NCBI RefSeq assembly: GCF_011764425.1
Contig: NZ_BLPF01000001.1
Span: 4,579,001 to 4,643,000 of the forward strand
Source of the DNA: Phytohabitans houttuyneae
GTDB taxonomy: Bacteria > Actinomycetota > Actinomycetes > Mycobacteriales > Micromonosporaceae
Length of the DNA: 64,000 nucleotides
Direction: 5' to 3'
The position numbers and the translations under genes were made by a program. Below the pieces are notes generated by a model, which had not been told where the DNA came from, made no database searches, and saw only the letters and a program-made list of their open reading frames with translations. Shown here piece after piece: positions 37,423 through 47,367 of the stretch; position 1 is the first letter of the stretch, and each line of letters begins with the position of its first letter.

Positions 37423-37464
37423 CCGGACACGATCGGTAAAGGGTTGTCACGCAGGGTAGTTGAC

Positions 37465-37527
37465 GTGATCTCACGCGGCTCCCTCGCCGAGGTGGCAAAG
37501 CCCGTGCTGACCGTCGGCCGGCGCTGA
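37465..37527 (+). CDS. Possible 20-codon small ORF
   Basis: GTG-started frame reading MISRGSLAEVAKPVLTVGRR. The peptide has a natural-looking composition and sits in an otherwise non-coding gap, but no ribosome-binding site is visible, and nothing in the window resembles it. Could be a leader peptide, a remnant or chance. Confidence 0.15.
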   Translation: MISRGSLAEVAKPVLTVGRR

Positions 37528-37728
37528 GATCGTCGTCGCCCGCCCATATAGTCGCCTGTCCCTTTTTGCGGAAAGACGACCCCCCGTTATGAGCGGCAAG
37601 GGCCTCGCCACCTGGTTCCCGCGCGTCCATCCTGGTTGTCCCGGCTCTCATTCCGCTGCCATCTCGCTCTCGCGCGGGTGGCTGAAGATCGTCGCGGAGC
37701 TGGCCGCACGCGTTCCCAGCAGTGGGAC

Positions 37729-37756
37729 ATCGCTTTCACTGGTGTGAAACAGCGAT
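37729..37756. promoter_or_regulatory. Stem-loop / inverted repeat before the SARP gene
   Basis: ATCGC-TTTCAC, loop TGGT, GTGAAA-(CA)-GCGAT: an 11-bp stem with a 2-base bulge, ending 34 bases before the SARP ATG. It could be an operator (possibly autoregulatory) or a leader hairpin. Confidence 0.45.
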
Positions 37757-37790
37757 AGATTTCATCAAGGCCGATCTACCGGGAGCGGAC

Positions 37791-40700
37791 ATGCGGTTCG
37801 GGATCCTGGGGCCGCTGCGGGTGGGCGGCTCGGAGGACGCCACGGTCACCGCCGGGCGGGACCGTGTGGTCCTCGCCATGCTCCTGCTCAATGCCGGCCG
37901 GGTGGTGCCGGTCGACCGCCTCGTCGACGCCATGTGGGACGGCACCCCGCCCAACACCTCCCGTGGCCAGCTGCAGACCTGCGTCTCCCGGCTGCGCCGG
38001 TCGCTCGCCGCGACCGTCGGCGACGAGGTGATCGTCACGGACCCCGCCGGGTACTCCGCGCGGATCGCGCCGGAGGAGCTGGACGCCACCGTCTTCGCCC
38101 GGCTGACCATGGCCGCGCGCGCGGCCGCGGACGCCGACCGGTTGGAGGAGGCGCGTGAGTCGTTCCGTGCCGCCTTGAAGCTGTGGCGCGGCCCGGCGCT
38201 GTCCGGCATCGCGAGCCGGGCGGTGCAGCGCGGTGCCGCCGCGCTCGACGAGCAGCAGGCCGTGGCGATCGAGGAGTGCGTCGAGGTCGAGCTGCGGCTG
38301 GGCCGCGAGCGCGAGCTGCTCGGCGAGCTCACCGACCTCGTCGAGCGGTACCCGTTGCGGGAGCGCCTCCGCGCCCAGCTGATGCTCGCCCTGTACCGGG
38401 CGGGGCGGCAGGCCGACGCGCTGGCCGTCTACCGCGAGGCGCGCGCGGTGCTCGCCGAGGAGCTCGGCGTCGAGCCCGGCCAGGCCCTGCGGGAGATGCA
38501 GCAGCGGATCCTCGTCGGCGACGTGGGCGCGCCCGCCGACGACCGCCGGCCACACCCGCCCGCACGCTGCCTGCCGCGCACGGCCGCCGACTTCACCGGC
38601 CGAAACGAGGTCGTGGCGCGGCTTGTCGAGGCGGTCGAGCGCGCCGACCCGAGCGGGCCGGTGATCCAGCTGATCGACGGCATGGCCGGGAGCGGCAAGA
38701 CCACGCTGGCCGTTCACGTGGCAAACCTGCTCTCCGGGCGCTACCCGGACGCCCAGCTCTTCGTCGACCTTCACGGGCACAGCGAGCGGCAGCCGCTGGA
38801 GCCGACCGCCGCGCTGGTCACGCTGTTGCGCCAGCTTGGCGTGCCGAGCGAGCGGATACCGCCGTCGCCCGACGAGCGGGTGGCGCTGTGGCGCACGGAG
38901 CTGGCCGCCCGCCGGGTGCTGGTGGTGCTCGACAACGCCGCGAGCACCGCACAGGTCGGCCCGCTGCTGCCCGCCGCACCCGGCTGCCTGGCGCTGGTCA
39001 CCAGCCGCCGCCGGCTTGTCGGGCTGGACGGTGTCCACCCGGAGCCTCTGCCCGTGCTCGCCGAGCCGGAGGCCGTCGAGCTGCTCGCCCGGGTGGCCGG
39101 CCCGGAGCGGATCGCCACCGAGCCGGCGGCCGCCGTCGAGGTCGTGCGGCGCTGCGGGTACCTGCCGCTGGCCATCCGACTCGCCGGCGCCCGCCTCGCC
39201 CACCGCCGCAGCTGGCGCGTCGCCGACCTGGCCGCGCGCCTGCGCCGGGAGCGCCCGGTGCTGCCCGAGCTGGCGGCCGAGGACCGGACGGTGTCGAGCG
39301 CGTTCGCGCTGTCGTACCGGCAGCTGCCCGAGCCGGCACAGCGCATGTTCCGGCTGCTCGGGCTCTATCCGGGCGGGTGGTTCAACGCGCTGGGTGCGGC
39401 GGCGCTCGCCGACCTCCCGCTGGCCGAGGCCCAGGACCACCTCGACGAGCTGGTCGACCGGCACCTGGTGGAGGAGCCGGGCGCGGGGCGCTTCCGGCTG
39501 CACGACCTCATGCGGGAGTACGCGCGGGAGCTCGTCACCGCGACCGAGCCGGAGGCCGCCCGCCAGGCCGCGATCGGGCATCTGCTCGACTGGGCGCTGC
39601 ACGCCGTGGCGGGTGCAACCGCCGAGCTGGAGCGTGGCCTGCTGCACGGCTCGCTCAACCTCCGCCGGCCGATGCGCCCGGACCTGGTGGTGCCGTTTGC
39701 CGACGCGGGCTCGGCGTGGCTGGAGGAGCAGCGGCTCAACCTGCCGGCGCTGGTGCGGTGCGCGGCGCAGACCGGCCACCACGAGTACGCGTGGAAGCTG
39801 GCCCGCGCGATGTGGCGGTTTCTCTTCATCCGGTGCTACAGCGACGACCTCCTCGCCACCCAGCTCGACGGCCTGGCGGCCGCGCAGCGCTCCGGTGACG
39901 ACGCCGCGGTGGCGACAATGCACAACTACCTGGCATCCGTCTACTTCCGGGCCGGCGAGTACCTCGACGCGATCGAACACGTGGAGGCCGCGCTGAAGCT
40001 GCGCGAGCGGCTGGGTCACGAGCGGGACGCGGCGGTCTGCCGGGGCAACCTCGGCGTCGTGATGATCCAGCTCGGCCGCCTGTCCGAGGGCGTCGAGTGC
40101 TCGCTCCAGGCGCTCGCGACCTGGCGCCGGCTCGCCAACGACCGGGGCATCTCGTCCGCCCTGGCCGACCTGGGCATGGCGCACATGCTGCTCGGCCGGT
40201 ACGACGAGGCCCTGGCCATGCACCGCCGGCACCTGCTGCTCGCGGTCGAGCACGGGCTGGACTTCCAGGTCGGCGTGGCGCTCGGCCACATCGCCCAGGT
40301 GCGGCTGCGGCTCGGACAGCTCCCGGTGGCGATCCGCCTGCTCAACAGCGCCGTGCACCTCAAGCGGCGCACGGGCAACCGGTACGGCGAGGGCGAGGTG
40401 CTCAACGACCTCGGCGTCGCGTACCGCCTCTGCGGCGACCGGGCCACGGCGGAGCGCTACCACCGCGACGCCCTCAAGATCATGCGGGAAATCGGCGACC
40501 GGCGGGGTGAGGCGCTGGTCCGAAACGACCTGGGGTTCACGCTCGCGAGCGGCGGGCGGTCGAGCGAGGCGGGTGAGCAGCACACGCAGGCGCTGGCCAT
40601 CGCCCGGAAGATCATGCATCGGTACGAGGAGGCCCGCGCCCTCGACGGCCTCGCCGCCGGCCTGCGGTGCTCGGACCCGTCCCAGGCGCGCCGCTACTGG

Positions 40701-40808
40701 GAGCGCTGCCTGACCATCCAGCGCGACATGGGCATCCCGGAGGCGGCCGCGGTCGTGGTCAGCCTGGCTGAGCTGGACGCCGAACGGGTCGCCGCCGCCC
40801 ACCGTTGA
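37791..40808 (+). CDS. SARP-family regulator with NB-ARC and TPR domains (AfsR-like)
   Basis: 1005 residues. OmpR-type winged helix at the N-terminus ([13 protein letters not shown] ... [32 protein letters not shown], 1-92), bacterial transcriptional activation domain (about 98-245), NB-ARC ATPase with Walker [10 protein letters not shown] near 297-305 and [12 protein letters not shown], then a C-terminal array of TPR repeats (about 690-980). The layout matches AfsR-type activators of secondary metabolism or development. No biosynthetic cluster is adjacent; it lies between two fumarase genes, so its targets are unclear. ATG 37791 with GGGAG chosen; an in-frame GTG at 37722 is possible. Confidence 0.9.
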   Translation: MRFGILGPLRVGGSEDATVTAGRDRVVLAMLLLNAGRVVPVDRLVDAMWDGTPPNTSRGQLQTCVSRLRRSLAATVGDEVIVTDPAGYSARIAPEELDATVFARLTMAARAAADADRLEEARESFRAALKLWRGPALSGIASRAVQRGAAALDEQQAVAIEECVEVELRLGRERELLGELTDLVERYPLRERLRAQLMLALYRAGRQADALAVYREARAVLAEELGVEPGQALREMQQRILVGDVGAPADDRRPHPPARCLPRTAADFTGRNEVVARLVEAVERADPSGPVIQLIDGMAGSGKTTLAVHVANLLSGRYPDAQLFVDLHGHSERQPLEPTAALVTLLRQLGVPSERIPPSPDERVALWRTELAARRVLVVLDNAASTAQVGPLLPAAPGCLALVTSRRRLVGLDGVHPEPLPVLAEPEAVELLARVAGPERIATEPAAAVEVVRRCGYLPLAIRLAGARLAHRRSWRVADLAARLRRERPVLPELAAEDRTVSSAFALSYRQLPEPAQRMFRLLGLYPGGWFNALGAAALADLPLAEAQDHLDELVDRHLVEEPGAGRFRLHDLMREYARELVTATEPEAARQAAIGHLLDWALHAVAGATAELERGLLHGSLNLRRPMRPDLVVPFADAGSAWLEEQRLNLPALVRCAAQTGHHEYAWKLARAMWRFLFIRCYSDDLLATQLDGLAAAQRSGDDAAVATMHNYLASVYFRAGEYLDAIEHVEAALKLRERLGHERDAAVCRGNLGVVMIQLGRLSEGVECSLQALATWRRLANDRGISSALADLGMAHMLLGRYDEALAMHRRHLLLAVEHGLDFQVGVALGHIAQVRLRLGQLPVAIRLLNSAVHLKRRTGNRYGEGEVLNDLGVAYRLCGDRATAERYHRDALKIMREIGDRRGEALVRNDLGFTLASGGRSSEAGEQHTQALAIARKIMHRYEEARALDGLAAGLRCSDPSQARRYWERCLTIQRDMGIPEAAAVVVSLAELDAERVAAAHR

Positions 40809-40854
40809 TGCCTGTCGACACGCGGCCGACCGGTCGTTGGGTCAGGATGGGTGT

Positions 40855-42246
40855 GTGACTGAGCAGGCTTGGCGCGTAGAACGAGACACGATGGGCGAGG
40901 TCCGGGTGCCCGCCGAGGCCCTTTGGCGGGCGCAGACCCAGCGGGCCGTGGAAAACTTCCCGGTCTCCGGCCGTGGGCTGGAGCCTGCGCACATCAAGGC
41001 CCTCGCCCAGATCAAGGGGGCGGCCGCGCAGGTCAACGTGCGGCTGGGCGTGCTGCCGGCCGACGTGGGTCAGGCGATCGCGACGGCGGCGGCGCACGTG
41101 GCCGACGGCGGCTACGACGACCAGTTTCCGGTGGACGTCTTCCAGACCGGCTCCGGCACCTCCTCCAACATGAACGCGAACGAGGTGCTCGCCACCCTGG
41201 CCACCCGTGAGCTGGACCGCCCGGTGCACCCCAACGACGAGGTGAACGCCTCGCAGTCGAGCAACGACGTCTTTCCCTCGTCGATCCATCTGGCCGCCAC
41301 CGACGCGGTGATGCACGACCTGCTGCCCGCGCTGCGGCACCTCGGCTTCACGCTGGAGGCGAAGGTCGACGAGTTTGCCAGCGTGGTGAAGGCCGGCCGG
41401 ACGCACCTGATGGACGCCACACCGGTCACGCTCGGCCAGGAGTTTTCCGGCTACGCGGCCCAGGTGCAGTACGGCATCGAGCGGCTGGAGTCGAGCCTGC
41501 CCCGCCTCGCCGAGCTGCCCTTGGGCGGCACCGCGGTCGGTACCGGCGTCAACACCCCTCCCGGCTTTGCGTCCGAGGTCATCGCGAAGCTGCGCGAGAT
41601 GACCGGGCTCCCGCTGAACGAGGCACGCAACCACTTCGAGGCGCAAGGCGCGAGAGACGCGCTCGTGGAGGCATCCGGCCAGCTGCGCACGATCGCGGTC
41701 GGGCTCTACAAGATCGCAAATGACATCCGCTGGATGGGCTCAGGTCCGCGGGCCGGCCTGCGCGAGCTGCAGATCCCTGATCTCCAGCCGGGCTCCTCGA
41801 TCATGCCGGGCAAGGTGAACCCGGTGGTGTGCGAGTCGGTGCGCCAGGTGTGCGCGCAGGTCATCGGCAACGACGCCACGGTCGCCTTTGCCGGCTCCCA
41901 GGGCGACTTCGAGCTCAACGTGATGCTCCCCGTCATGGCCCGCAACCTGCTGGAGTCGATCCGGCTGCTGGCCGCCGCGAGCCGCCTCCTCGCCGACCGG
42001 TGCGTCGCCGGCCTGGTGGCCAACGTGGAGGTCTGCCGCGACTACGCCGAGGCGTCGCCGTCGATCGTCACCCCGCTCAACCGCTTCCTCGGCTACGAGG
42101 AGGCGGCCTCGATCGCCAAGCAGGCGCTCAGCTCGGGGCAGTCGATCCGCGCCGTGGTGCACGACCGGGGCCACGTCGAGGCGGGCCGGATCACCGAGGA
42201 GCAGCTCGAGGAGGCGCTCGACGTGCTCCGGATGACCCGCCCGTGA
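40855..42246 (+). CDS. fumC: Class II fumarate hydratase
   Basis: Cluster-free fumarase, a homotetramer of the aspartase/fumarase superfamily. 463 residues: N-terminal [61 protein letters not shown] (active-site region), [21 protein letters not shown], and the superfamily signature [12 protein letters not shown]. It is oxygen-stable, complementing the iron-sulphur enzyme upstream. GTG 40855 chosen for the normal N-terminus; the stop overlaps the next gene start (GTGA). Confidence 0.96.
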   Translation: MTEQAWRVERDTMGEVRVPAEALWRAQTQRAVENFPVSGRGLEPAHIKALAQIKGAAAQVNVRLGVLPADVGQAIATAAAHVADGGYDDQFPVDVFQTGSGTSSNMNANEVLATLATRELDRPVHPNDEVNASQSSNDVFPSSIHLAATDAVMHDLLPALRHLGFTLEAKVDEFASVVKAGRTHLMDATPVTLGQEFSGYAAQVQYGIERLESSLPRLAELPLGGTAVGTGVNTPPGFASEVIAKLREMTGLPLNEARNHFEAQGARDALVEASGQLRTIAVGLYKIANDIRWMGSGPRAGLRELQIPDLQPGSSIMPGKVNPVVCESVRQVCAQVIGNDATVAFAGSQGDFELNVMLPVMARNLLESIRLLAAASRLLADRCVAGLVANVEVCRDYAEASPSIVTPLNRFLGYEEAASIAKQALSSGQSIRAVVHDRGHVEAGRITEEQLEEALDVLRMTRP

Positions 42247-42974
42247 CGCTGCCGTCCATCACCACCGTCGTCTTCGACGCGGACGAGACGGTGGTCGACC
42301 TCTCGCCCGCGGTCACGGGCGCGCTCGACGCCGTGCTGGTGGAGATGCGGCGGTTGACCCCCGCCGCCGAGGCGCTGACCGTGGCGGAGCTGGCCGAGGA
42401 CTGGCCAGCGGTCTTTGCCGCGATGAGCGCCTCGCCGACGCCCGACATCCGGCGGGCCGCGATCGCCCGCTCGCTCGCACGCGTGGGGCTGGAGGCGGAG
42501 CTCGACCGCATCGCCGAGATCTTTTTCGCCCGGCGCTTTGCCTTGAGCCGCCCCTTTGCCGACGTGCTGCCGGCCCTCGCCGCGCTCCGGGCGGCCTACA
42601 CCCTCGGCTTTGCCACCAACGGCAACAGCCGCGCGGAGCGGTGCGGGCTGGCCGGCGAATTTGCCTTTGAGGTCTACGCCCATGAGGGTGGCCTGCCGAA
42701 GAAGCCGGCACCCGCGTTTTTCGCGGCGGTGGTCGACGCGGCGGGCTGCGCGCCGGCGGCGGTCGTGCACGTGGGCGACTCGTGGGAGCACGACGTGCAG
42801 GCGGCCCGCGCCGCCGGCCTGCGCGCGGTGTGGCTCAACCGCACCGGGCGGCCGCGCCCGGCCGGCCAGCCGCCCGATGGCGAGGTGCGCTCGCTCGCCG
42901 AGCTGCCCGGCCTGCTCGCCGGGCTGCTCACGGCTGCCACCCCCGATCGAGAAGGGCAAAGCGCACCGAGGTGA
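42243..42974 (+). CDS. HAD-superfamily hydrolase
   Basis: 243 residues, probable small-molecule phosphatase. HAD motif I is altered to [10 protein letters not shown] (Asp-x-Asp retained), motif II is in LGFATNGNS, motif III Lys in [11 protein letters not shown], motif [28 protein letters not shown]; the helical cap lies between residues about 15 and 95. The substrate is unknown. GTG overlaps the fumC stop; the 3' end overlaps the convergent gene by 47 bases. Confidence 0.82.
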   Translation: MTLPSITTVVFDADETVVDLSPAVTGALDAVLVEMRRLTPAAEALTVAELAEDWPAVFAAMSASPTPDIRRAAIARSLARVGLEAELDRIAEIFFARRFALSRPFADVLPALAALRAAYTLGFATNGNSRAERCGLAGEFAFEVYAHEGGLPKKPAPAFFAAVVDAAGCAPAAVVHVGDSWEHDVQAARAAGLRAVWLNRTGRPRPAGQPPDGEVRSLAELPGLLAGLLTAATPDREGQSAPR

Positions 42975-43848
42975 CGAAGCCGGTGAACTCGCGCCGCATC
43001 TGGTAAAGCGTCACCGGCAGAACGCTCCAGCCCGCGGCGGCCATCTGCTGCCTGCCATGGCCGTGCACCAGCTCGGGATCGACGCCGTCGAGGCAGGGGG
43101 ACCGCTCACCGGGGCACCTGCCCTCGATCACGACGGCCACCCGAAACTCCGGCCAGGCCAGCTCCGGGTGCAGCACCCGCCCGTCGGTCAGCTCGACCGG
43201 GTGGCGAGCCACCGCGCGCGGGAGCCCGGCGGTGATCAGCCGGATGCGCAGGCTGGACTCGGTGGCGGAGCGCGCCCGCGGATCGGTCAGGTCGAAGACC
43301 CGCACCGCCCGACTGCGGCTCAGGTGCGTGGCGTGGCGCTCCAGCACCTCGTCGAGGTCGGCCCGGCTGACCTGGCCGCGCCGGAGCAGGCGGTCGATGA
43401 TCGACACGGCGTGGGTCAGCTCCGCCCAGCACGCGACATCCCACCCCGTGCGGGCCACGGTGGTGCGGCGCAGCCCGTCGCGCGTCTCGACCTCGTCGGC
43501 CTCGATCTCCGTGGCGTGGATCCGCAGCCCATGGCTCGACCGGGGGCGCAGGTCGGGCGGCAGGATGACGTGGACGTCGTCGTTGAATCCGGCAGCGTGC
43601 GCGACGCCGTGCAGAAAGGCGGCGGATGGGCCGGCGAAGACCGCGCTCACCGGCAGCCGCAGCGCCGTGGCTCGGCACGCCAGCGTGTGATCGAGCCGGA
43701 TCCGGGAGTCGGCGTAGACGTCGTGGCGCACCCGGATCCACGCGGTGCTCCGCAACTGGTTGGTGGAGACGAGATCGCGACGGACCGCGTCACTGCCCCG
43801 GAAGACCTGCCACTGCAGCGGTGACGGCCGCTGGGATGTGCGTGCCAT
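42928..43848 (-). CDS. AbiEi/DUF559-like protein of unknown function
   Basis: 306 residues resembling the many stand-alone actinobacterial proteins with an AbiEi-type N-terminal winged helix (VFRGSDAVRRDLVSTNQLRSTAWIRVRHDVYAD) and a C-terminal endonuclease-like (DUF559/Vsr-like) region (PEFRVAVVIEGRCPG ... AAAGWSVLPVTLYQM). The EYDG-x-H type motif usual in the C-terminal part is not seen; EGRCPGERSPC stands in its place, so nuclease activity is doubtful. No cognate AbiEii-like toxin is adjacent. Confidence 0.55.
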   Translation of the reverse strand: MARTSQRPSPLQWQVFRGSDAVRRDLVSTNQLRSTAWIRVRHDVYADSRIRLDHTLACRATALRLPVSAVFAGPSAAFLHGVAHAAGFNDDVHVILPPDLRPRSSHGLRIHATEIEADEVETRDGLRRTTVARTGWDVACWAELTHAVSIIDRLLRRGQVSRADLDEVLERHATHLSRSRAVRVFDLTDPRARSATESSLRIRLITAGLPRAVARHPVELTDGRVLHPELAWPEFRVAVVIEGRCPGERSPCLDGVDPELVHGHGRQQMAAAGWSVLPVTLYQMRREFTGFVTSVRFALLDRGWQP

Positions 43849-43889
43849 GCGGCTTAGCGTCGCGACCCGCGCGACTGATCAGTACTCCC

Positions 43890-43933
43890 TGTGGACAACG
43901 GCGGCGTATTGATCCACTGTCGCCTGTGGACAA
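43890..43933. other. Pair of exact DnaA boxes
   Basis: TGTGGACAA (complement of TTGTCCACA) occurs at 43890-43898 and 43925-43933, in the short gap between the divergent-looking 43848 start and the IclR gene end (43972). The starts are 35 bases apart in the same orientation. Confidence 0.5.
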
Positions 43934-43971
43934 CCGCACGGCCACGGCGAATGCCGGTACCATGCGCCGCC

Positions 43972-44622
43972 TCAGCTGAGCGCCTGCGCCACTGCCGTCG
44001 CCGCCTCGATCACCCGCGGGCCGACCACCTCCGGGTCGAGCGGTCCCAGCGCGACCACGCCGACGCTCGCCTCCAGCCCTTCCAGGCCCAGCACGGGCGC
44101 CGCCACGCCGTAGGCCCCGGGCTGCAGCTCGCCGGTCGTGGTGACCGCGCTCTGGTCACCCTGCCGTCCGGCGAGGATGGCTCGGCCGGCCGCGCCCCGG
44201 TCGAGCGGGTGGCGGGACCCCGTGCGGTACGCCACGTGGAACGCGGTCCAACTCGGCTCCACCACCGCCAGCGCGACAGCCTCACCGCCCTCGGCGACCG
44301 TCAGGTGTGCGGTCGCGCCCACGGCCTCGGCGAGCCGCCGCAGCGGAGGTCGCGCGGCATCGGCCAGCAGCGGCTGGGCGCGGTTGGCCAGGTGCAGGAG
44401 GCCGGCGCCGAGCCGCAGCCGCCCGCGCCCGTCGCGCCGCACCATCCCGTGCTCCACCAGCGCGCCGACCAGCCGGTACACGACCGCGCGGCCCACGTCG
44501 AGCCGGGTCGCCGCCTCGGTCACACTCATCCCGCCTGGGGCGTCCGCGATGAGGAAGAGCAGGCGCAGCCCACGGTCGAGGGTCTGGGCGGTCTCCGGCG
44601 GCCGGCCACTTCCTTCGCTCAC
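43972..44622 (-). CDS. IclR-family transcriptional regulator
   Basis: 216 residues: N-terminal winged helix (TLDRGLRLLFLIADAPGGMSVTEAATRLDVGRAVVYRLVGALVEHGMV) and a C-terminal effector-binding domain (LTVAEGGEAVALAVVEP ... GAAGRAILAG ... LEASVGVVALG), slightly shorter than the usual 240-260 residues. Effector unknown. Its GTG start overlaps the stop of leader-ORF copy 3. Divergent from cysS. Confidence 0.88.
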   Translation of the reverse strand: MSEGSGRPPETAQTLDRGLRLLFLIADAPGGMSVTEAATRLDVGRAVVYRLVGALVEHGMVRRDGRGRLRLGAGLLHLANRAQPLLADAARPPLRRLAEAVGATAHLTVAEGGEAVALAVVEPSWTAFHVAYRTGSRHPLDRGAAGRAILAGRQGDQSAVTTTGELQPGAYGVAAPVLGLEGLEASVGVVALGPLDPEVVGPRVIEAATAVAQALS

Positions 44623-44702
44623 GGCAGTGCCCGCTTCGCCGCTGCCGGCCGCGCGGCTCCAAGCCCGCTGTGCCCGATGGTTTGCTCGCTGCGCTCGCTC
44701 AC
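44619..44702 (-). CDS. 27-codon leader ORF coupled to the IclR gene (element copy 3)
   Basis: On the minus strand, GTG-AGC-GAG start reading MSERSEQTIGHSGLG and ending PAAAKRALP; its TGA overlaps the IclR GTG as GTGA. TAGGCT (44709-44714, minus strand) is exactly 6 bases before its GTG, the leaderless signature. It aligns codon for codon, without gaps, with the fumarase leader ORF (35666-35749). Confidence 0.5.
   Translation of the reverse strand: MSERSEQTIGHSGLGAARPAAAKRALP
44684..44701 (-). repeat. GAGCGAGC-type 18-mer, copy on minus strand
   Basis: Minus-strand TGAGCGAGCGCAGCGAGC, one mismatch from 35667-35684, at the head of leader-ORF element copy 3. Confidence 0.7.
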
Positions 44703-44738
44703 GGGGTGAGCCTACGAGTACAGGACTTTCCGGGTCGG

Positions 44739-44744
44739 TACCCT
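44739..44744 (+). promoter_or_regulatory. Leaderless-type -10 of cysS
   Basis: TACCCT lies exactly 6 bases before the cysS GTG at 44751, so the transcript probably begins at the start codon. No Shine-Dalgarno is present, in agreement. Confidence 0.5.
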
Positions 44745-44750
44745 TGTACG

Positions 44751-46163
44751 GTGACGCTACGCCTGTATGACACCGCCACCAGATCGGTGCGGGACTTCGT
44801 CCCGCGTGAGGCCGGCCGGGTGGGGATCTACCTGTGTGGCCTCACCGTGCAGTCCGAGCCCCATATCGGCCACCTTCGTTCCGGTGTCAACTACGACGTG
44901 TTGCGCCGGTGGCTGCTGCGCGGCGGCAGTGAGGTGACGTTCATCCGCAACATCACCGACATCGACGACAAGGTGCTCGCCAAGTCGATCGAGTACGGGC
45001 GGCCGTTCTGGTCCATCGCGTATGCGAACGAGGTCGTGCTCGCCGCGGCGTACCGGACGCTCAACGTGCTCCCGCCGACCTATGAGCCGCGCGCCACCGG
45101 GCACATCCCCGACATGCACGAGCTGATCGCGAAGCTGATCGCCGACGGCCATGCGTATGTGGCGGCCGACGGCTCCGGCGACGTCTACTTCGACGTGCGT
45201 TCCTACCCGGCGTACGGAGCACTTTCCGGCCAGCAGCCCGACGCGATGCAGCACCCCGACGACGGGCCGGCGCGGGCAAAGCGCAGCCCCAACGACTTCG
45301 CGCTGTGGAAGGGGCAGAAGGCCGGCGAGCCCGCCGACGCCACCTGGCCTTCGCCGTGGGGTCGCGGCCGTCCGGGCTGGCACATCGAGTGCTCCGCGAT
45401 GTGCTGGCGCTACCTCGGTGCCGAGTTCGACATCCACGGCGGTGGGCTCGACCTGACGTTCCCGCACCACGAAAACGAGATCGCCCAGTCGCGCGCGGCG
45501 GGCATGCCGTTCGCCCGCTTCTGGGTGCACCACGCGCTGCTCAACCTCGGCGAGGCCAAGATGAGCAAGTCGCTGGGCAACGTCATCGACCTCGACCACG
45601 TGGCCGCGATGGGCATCCGCCCGATCGAGCTGCGGTACTACCTGCTTGAGTCGCACTACCGCTCGCGGATCGACTACACCGACGAGAGCCTGCGGGAAAA
45701 GGCGGTCGCCCTGCGGCGCATCGAGGGCTTCGTCCAGCGGGCCGTCGAGCGGGTCGGCCCGGTGCCGGCCGGCGAGCTGCCCGCCGGATTCGTGGCCGCG
45801 ATGGACGACGACCTCAACACCTCCGCGGCGCTGGCCAGCCTGCGTGAGGTGGTCCACCACGGCAACACCGCGCTCGACACGGGCGACGAGGCCGCGGTCC
45901 GCGACGCGCTGGGCGCGGTGCGCGGGATGCTCGATGTGCTCGGCATCGACCCGCTCGACCCGGCCTGGGGTCGTGGCGGTGACGGTCACCTCAAGGAGGT
46001 GGTCGACTCGCTCGTCGCCCTCGCGCTCGACCAGCGCGCGCAGGCCCGGGCGCGCAAGGATTGGACCGCCGCCGACGCGGTGCGCGATCAGCTCAAGCAG
46101 GCAGGGGTCATCGTGGAGGACACGCCCGCAGGACCGCGTTGGACGGTCGACGTTGGCCGGTAA
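44751..46163 (+). CDS. cysS: Cysteinyl-tRNA synthetase
   Basis: Class I synthetase, 470 residues. HIGH motif as [10 protein letters not shown], zinc-binding CGLTVQ (CGPTVQ is more usual), second zinc site GWHIECSAM and [17 protein letters not shown], and KMSKSLGN. C-terminal helical anticodon domain (about 310-470). The rlmB start overlaps its end, the conserved cysS-rlmB order of actinobacteria. Confidence 0.96.
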   Translation: MTLRLYDTATRSVRDFVPREAGRVGIYLCGLTVQSEPHIGHLRSGVNYDVLRRWLLRGGSEVTFIRNITDIDDKVLAKSIEYGRPFWSIAYANEVVLAAAYRTLNVLPPTYEPRATGHIPDMHELIAKLIADGHAYVAADGSGDVYFDVRSYPAYGALSGQQPDAMQHPDDGPARAKRSPNDFALWKGQKAGEPADATWPSPWGRGRPGWHIECSAMCWRYLGAEFDIHGGGLDLTFPHHENEIAQSRAAGMPFARFWVHHALLNLGEAKMSKSLGNVIDLDHVAAMGIRPIELRYYLLESHYRSRIDYTDESLREKAVALRRIEGFVQRAVERVGPVPAGELPAGFVAAMDDDLNTSAALASLREVVHHGNTALDTGDEAAVRDALGAVRGMLDVLGIDPLDPAWGRGGDGHLKEVVDSLVALALDQRAQARARKDWTAADAVRDQLKQAGVIVEDTPAGPRWTVDVGR

Positions 46164-47274
46164 CTCGCAGCGGCGGGGCCGGCGGGTCACCCCGAAGAAG
46201 GGCGCGACCGCCGGGTCCGGCGGGAAAAACCGTGACGGTCTCGCCGGCCGCGGGCGCACGCTCCCGGCCGACGAGCGGCCGTGGCACAAGGGGTACTCGG
46301 GGACCGAGAAGCTGCCCCAGCGCACCGCGTGGAAGCAGGAGAAGGAGCGGCGTGCGGCCGCCGAGGAGGGGCGCGCTCCCAAGATCGGCATGCCGGGCAC
46401 CAAGGACACCACGTGGGGCAAGGGCACCAAGGGCATGAAGCCGATCAAGCGCGGCGCCGGTGGCGGCGGGGCGACTGGTCGACGCAGCGGTCCAAAGGTG
46501 TCCCCCGGCCGCAAGTCCAACCCGGCCAAGGGCACGCCCGAGCTGCTCGTCGGGCGCAACCCGGTGGTCGAGGCGCTGCGCGCGCACGTGCCGGCCACCG
46601 CGCTGTACGTGGCGCTCGGCCTCGACATCGACGACCGGGTCAACGAGCTCGTCCGCACCGCCTCCGACCGGGGCATCCCCCTGCTGGAGGTCAGCCGCAA
46701 CGAGCTGGACCGGATGACCGGTGGCGTGCTGCACCAGGGCGTGGGTTTGCAGGTCCCGCCGTACTCGTACGAGCCGTTCGAAGACATGCTGGCCGCCTCC
46801 GCGGAGTCGGCGGCACCGCTGCTCGTCGCCCTCGACGGCGTGACCGACCCGCGCAACCTCGGCGCGGTGATCCGCTCGGCGGCGGCGTTCGGCGCGCAGG
46901 GCGTGTTCATGACCGAGCGGCGGGCCGCCGGGATGACCGCGACGGCGTGGCGCACCAGCGCGGGCGCCGCGGCGCGCCTCCCGGTCTCCCAGGTGACCAA
47001 CCTGACCAGGGCCATCAAGACCTGCCAGCGGGCCGGCTTCGTCGTTGTCGGGCTCGACGCGGACGGCGAGACCGACGTGTACCACCTGGAGGCCGCAGTC
47101 GGCCCCGTGGTGGTCGTCGTCGGCTCCGAGGGCCGTGGCTTGTCGCGGCTCGTCGGCGAGACCTGTGACCTGCGGGTCAGCATTCCGATGGCTTCCACGG
47201 TCGAGTCGCTCAACGCGAGCGTCGCGGCCGCCGTGGCGCTCGCGGAGATCACCCGCCGCCGCGCGGCGGGCTGA
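46153..47274 (+). CDS. rlmB: 23S rRNA 2'-O-methyltransferase (RlmB/TrmH family)
   Basis: SpoU-class enzyme methylating a guanosine ribose in 23S rRNA. 373 residues: a long basic, disordered N-terminus (about 1-120) typical of actinobacterial members, then the substrate-binding domain ([15 protein letters not shown]) and the knotted catalytic domain with [24 protein letters not shown] (motif 1), [13 protein letters not shown] (motif 2) and [20 protein letters not shown] (motif 3). TTG start gives the family-like [12 protein letters not shown]-terminus and overlaps cysS by 11 bases. Confidence 0.93.
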   Translation: MAGNSQRRGRRVTPKKGATAGSGGKNRDGLAGRGRTLPADERPWHKGYSGTEKLPQRTAWKQEKERRAAAEEGRAPKIGMPGTKDTTWGKGTKGMKPIKRGAGGGGATGRRSGPKVSPGRKSNPAKGTPELLVGRNPVVEALRAHVPATALYVALGLDIDDRVNELVRTASDRGIPLLEVSRNELDRMTGGVLHQGVGLQVPPYSYEPFEDMLAASAESAAPLLVALDGVTDPRNLGAVIRSAAAFGAQGVFMTERRAAGMTATAWRTSAGAAARLPVSQVTNLTRAIKTCQRAGFVVVGLDADGETDVYHLEAAVGPVVVVVGSEGRGLSRLVGETCDLRVSIPMASTVESLNASVAAAVALAEITRRRAAG

Positions 47275-47367
47275 GGCCGGCCGCCGGCCAGCAGGCGCGG
47301 GGAGGCTGCGCCGCCCCCGTAACATGCTTGGCCGGGGATCCCCTCACCCCCGTGAGGAGCGGCAGAG

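Larger units (their letters stand above)
37423..37790. other. 368-base gap between class I fumarase and the SARP gene
   Basis: No clear gene. It contains two small open frames of doubtful status (37465-37527, 20 codons; 37589-37747, 52 codons, no ribosome-binding site), a T-rich stretch at about 37560-37567, a TATAGT that could be a -10 near 37547-37552, and a stem-loop (37729-37756) just before the SARP start. Confidence 0.5.

Noticed and set aside
37589-37747. 52-codon open frame upstream of the SARP gene
   Set aside because: No ribosome-binding site, unremarkable composition and it runs into the stem-loop before the SARP start; too weak to list as a gene.
37776-40802. 1008-codon minus-strand open frame opposite the SARP gene
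   Set aside because: Mirror of a strongly supported SARP protein; low-complexity Gln/Arg/Val-rich translation with no family pattern.
42928-43848. Complete AbiE toxin-antitoxin system
   Set aside because: Only an AbiEi-like protein is present; no AbiEii nucleotidyltransferase lies on either side.
44623-44750. T-box or other riboswitch before cysS
   Set aside because: The cysS transcript appears to start at the GTG (TACCCT 6 bases upstream), leaving no leader, and no T-box sequence is seen.
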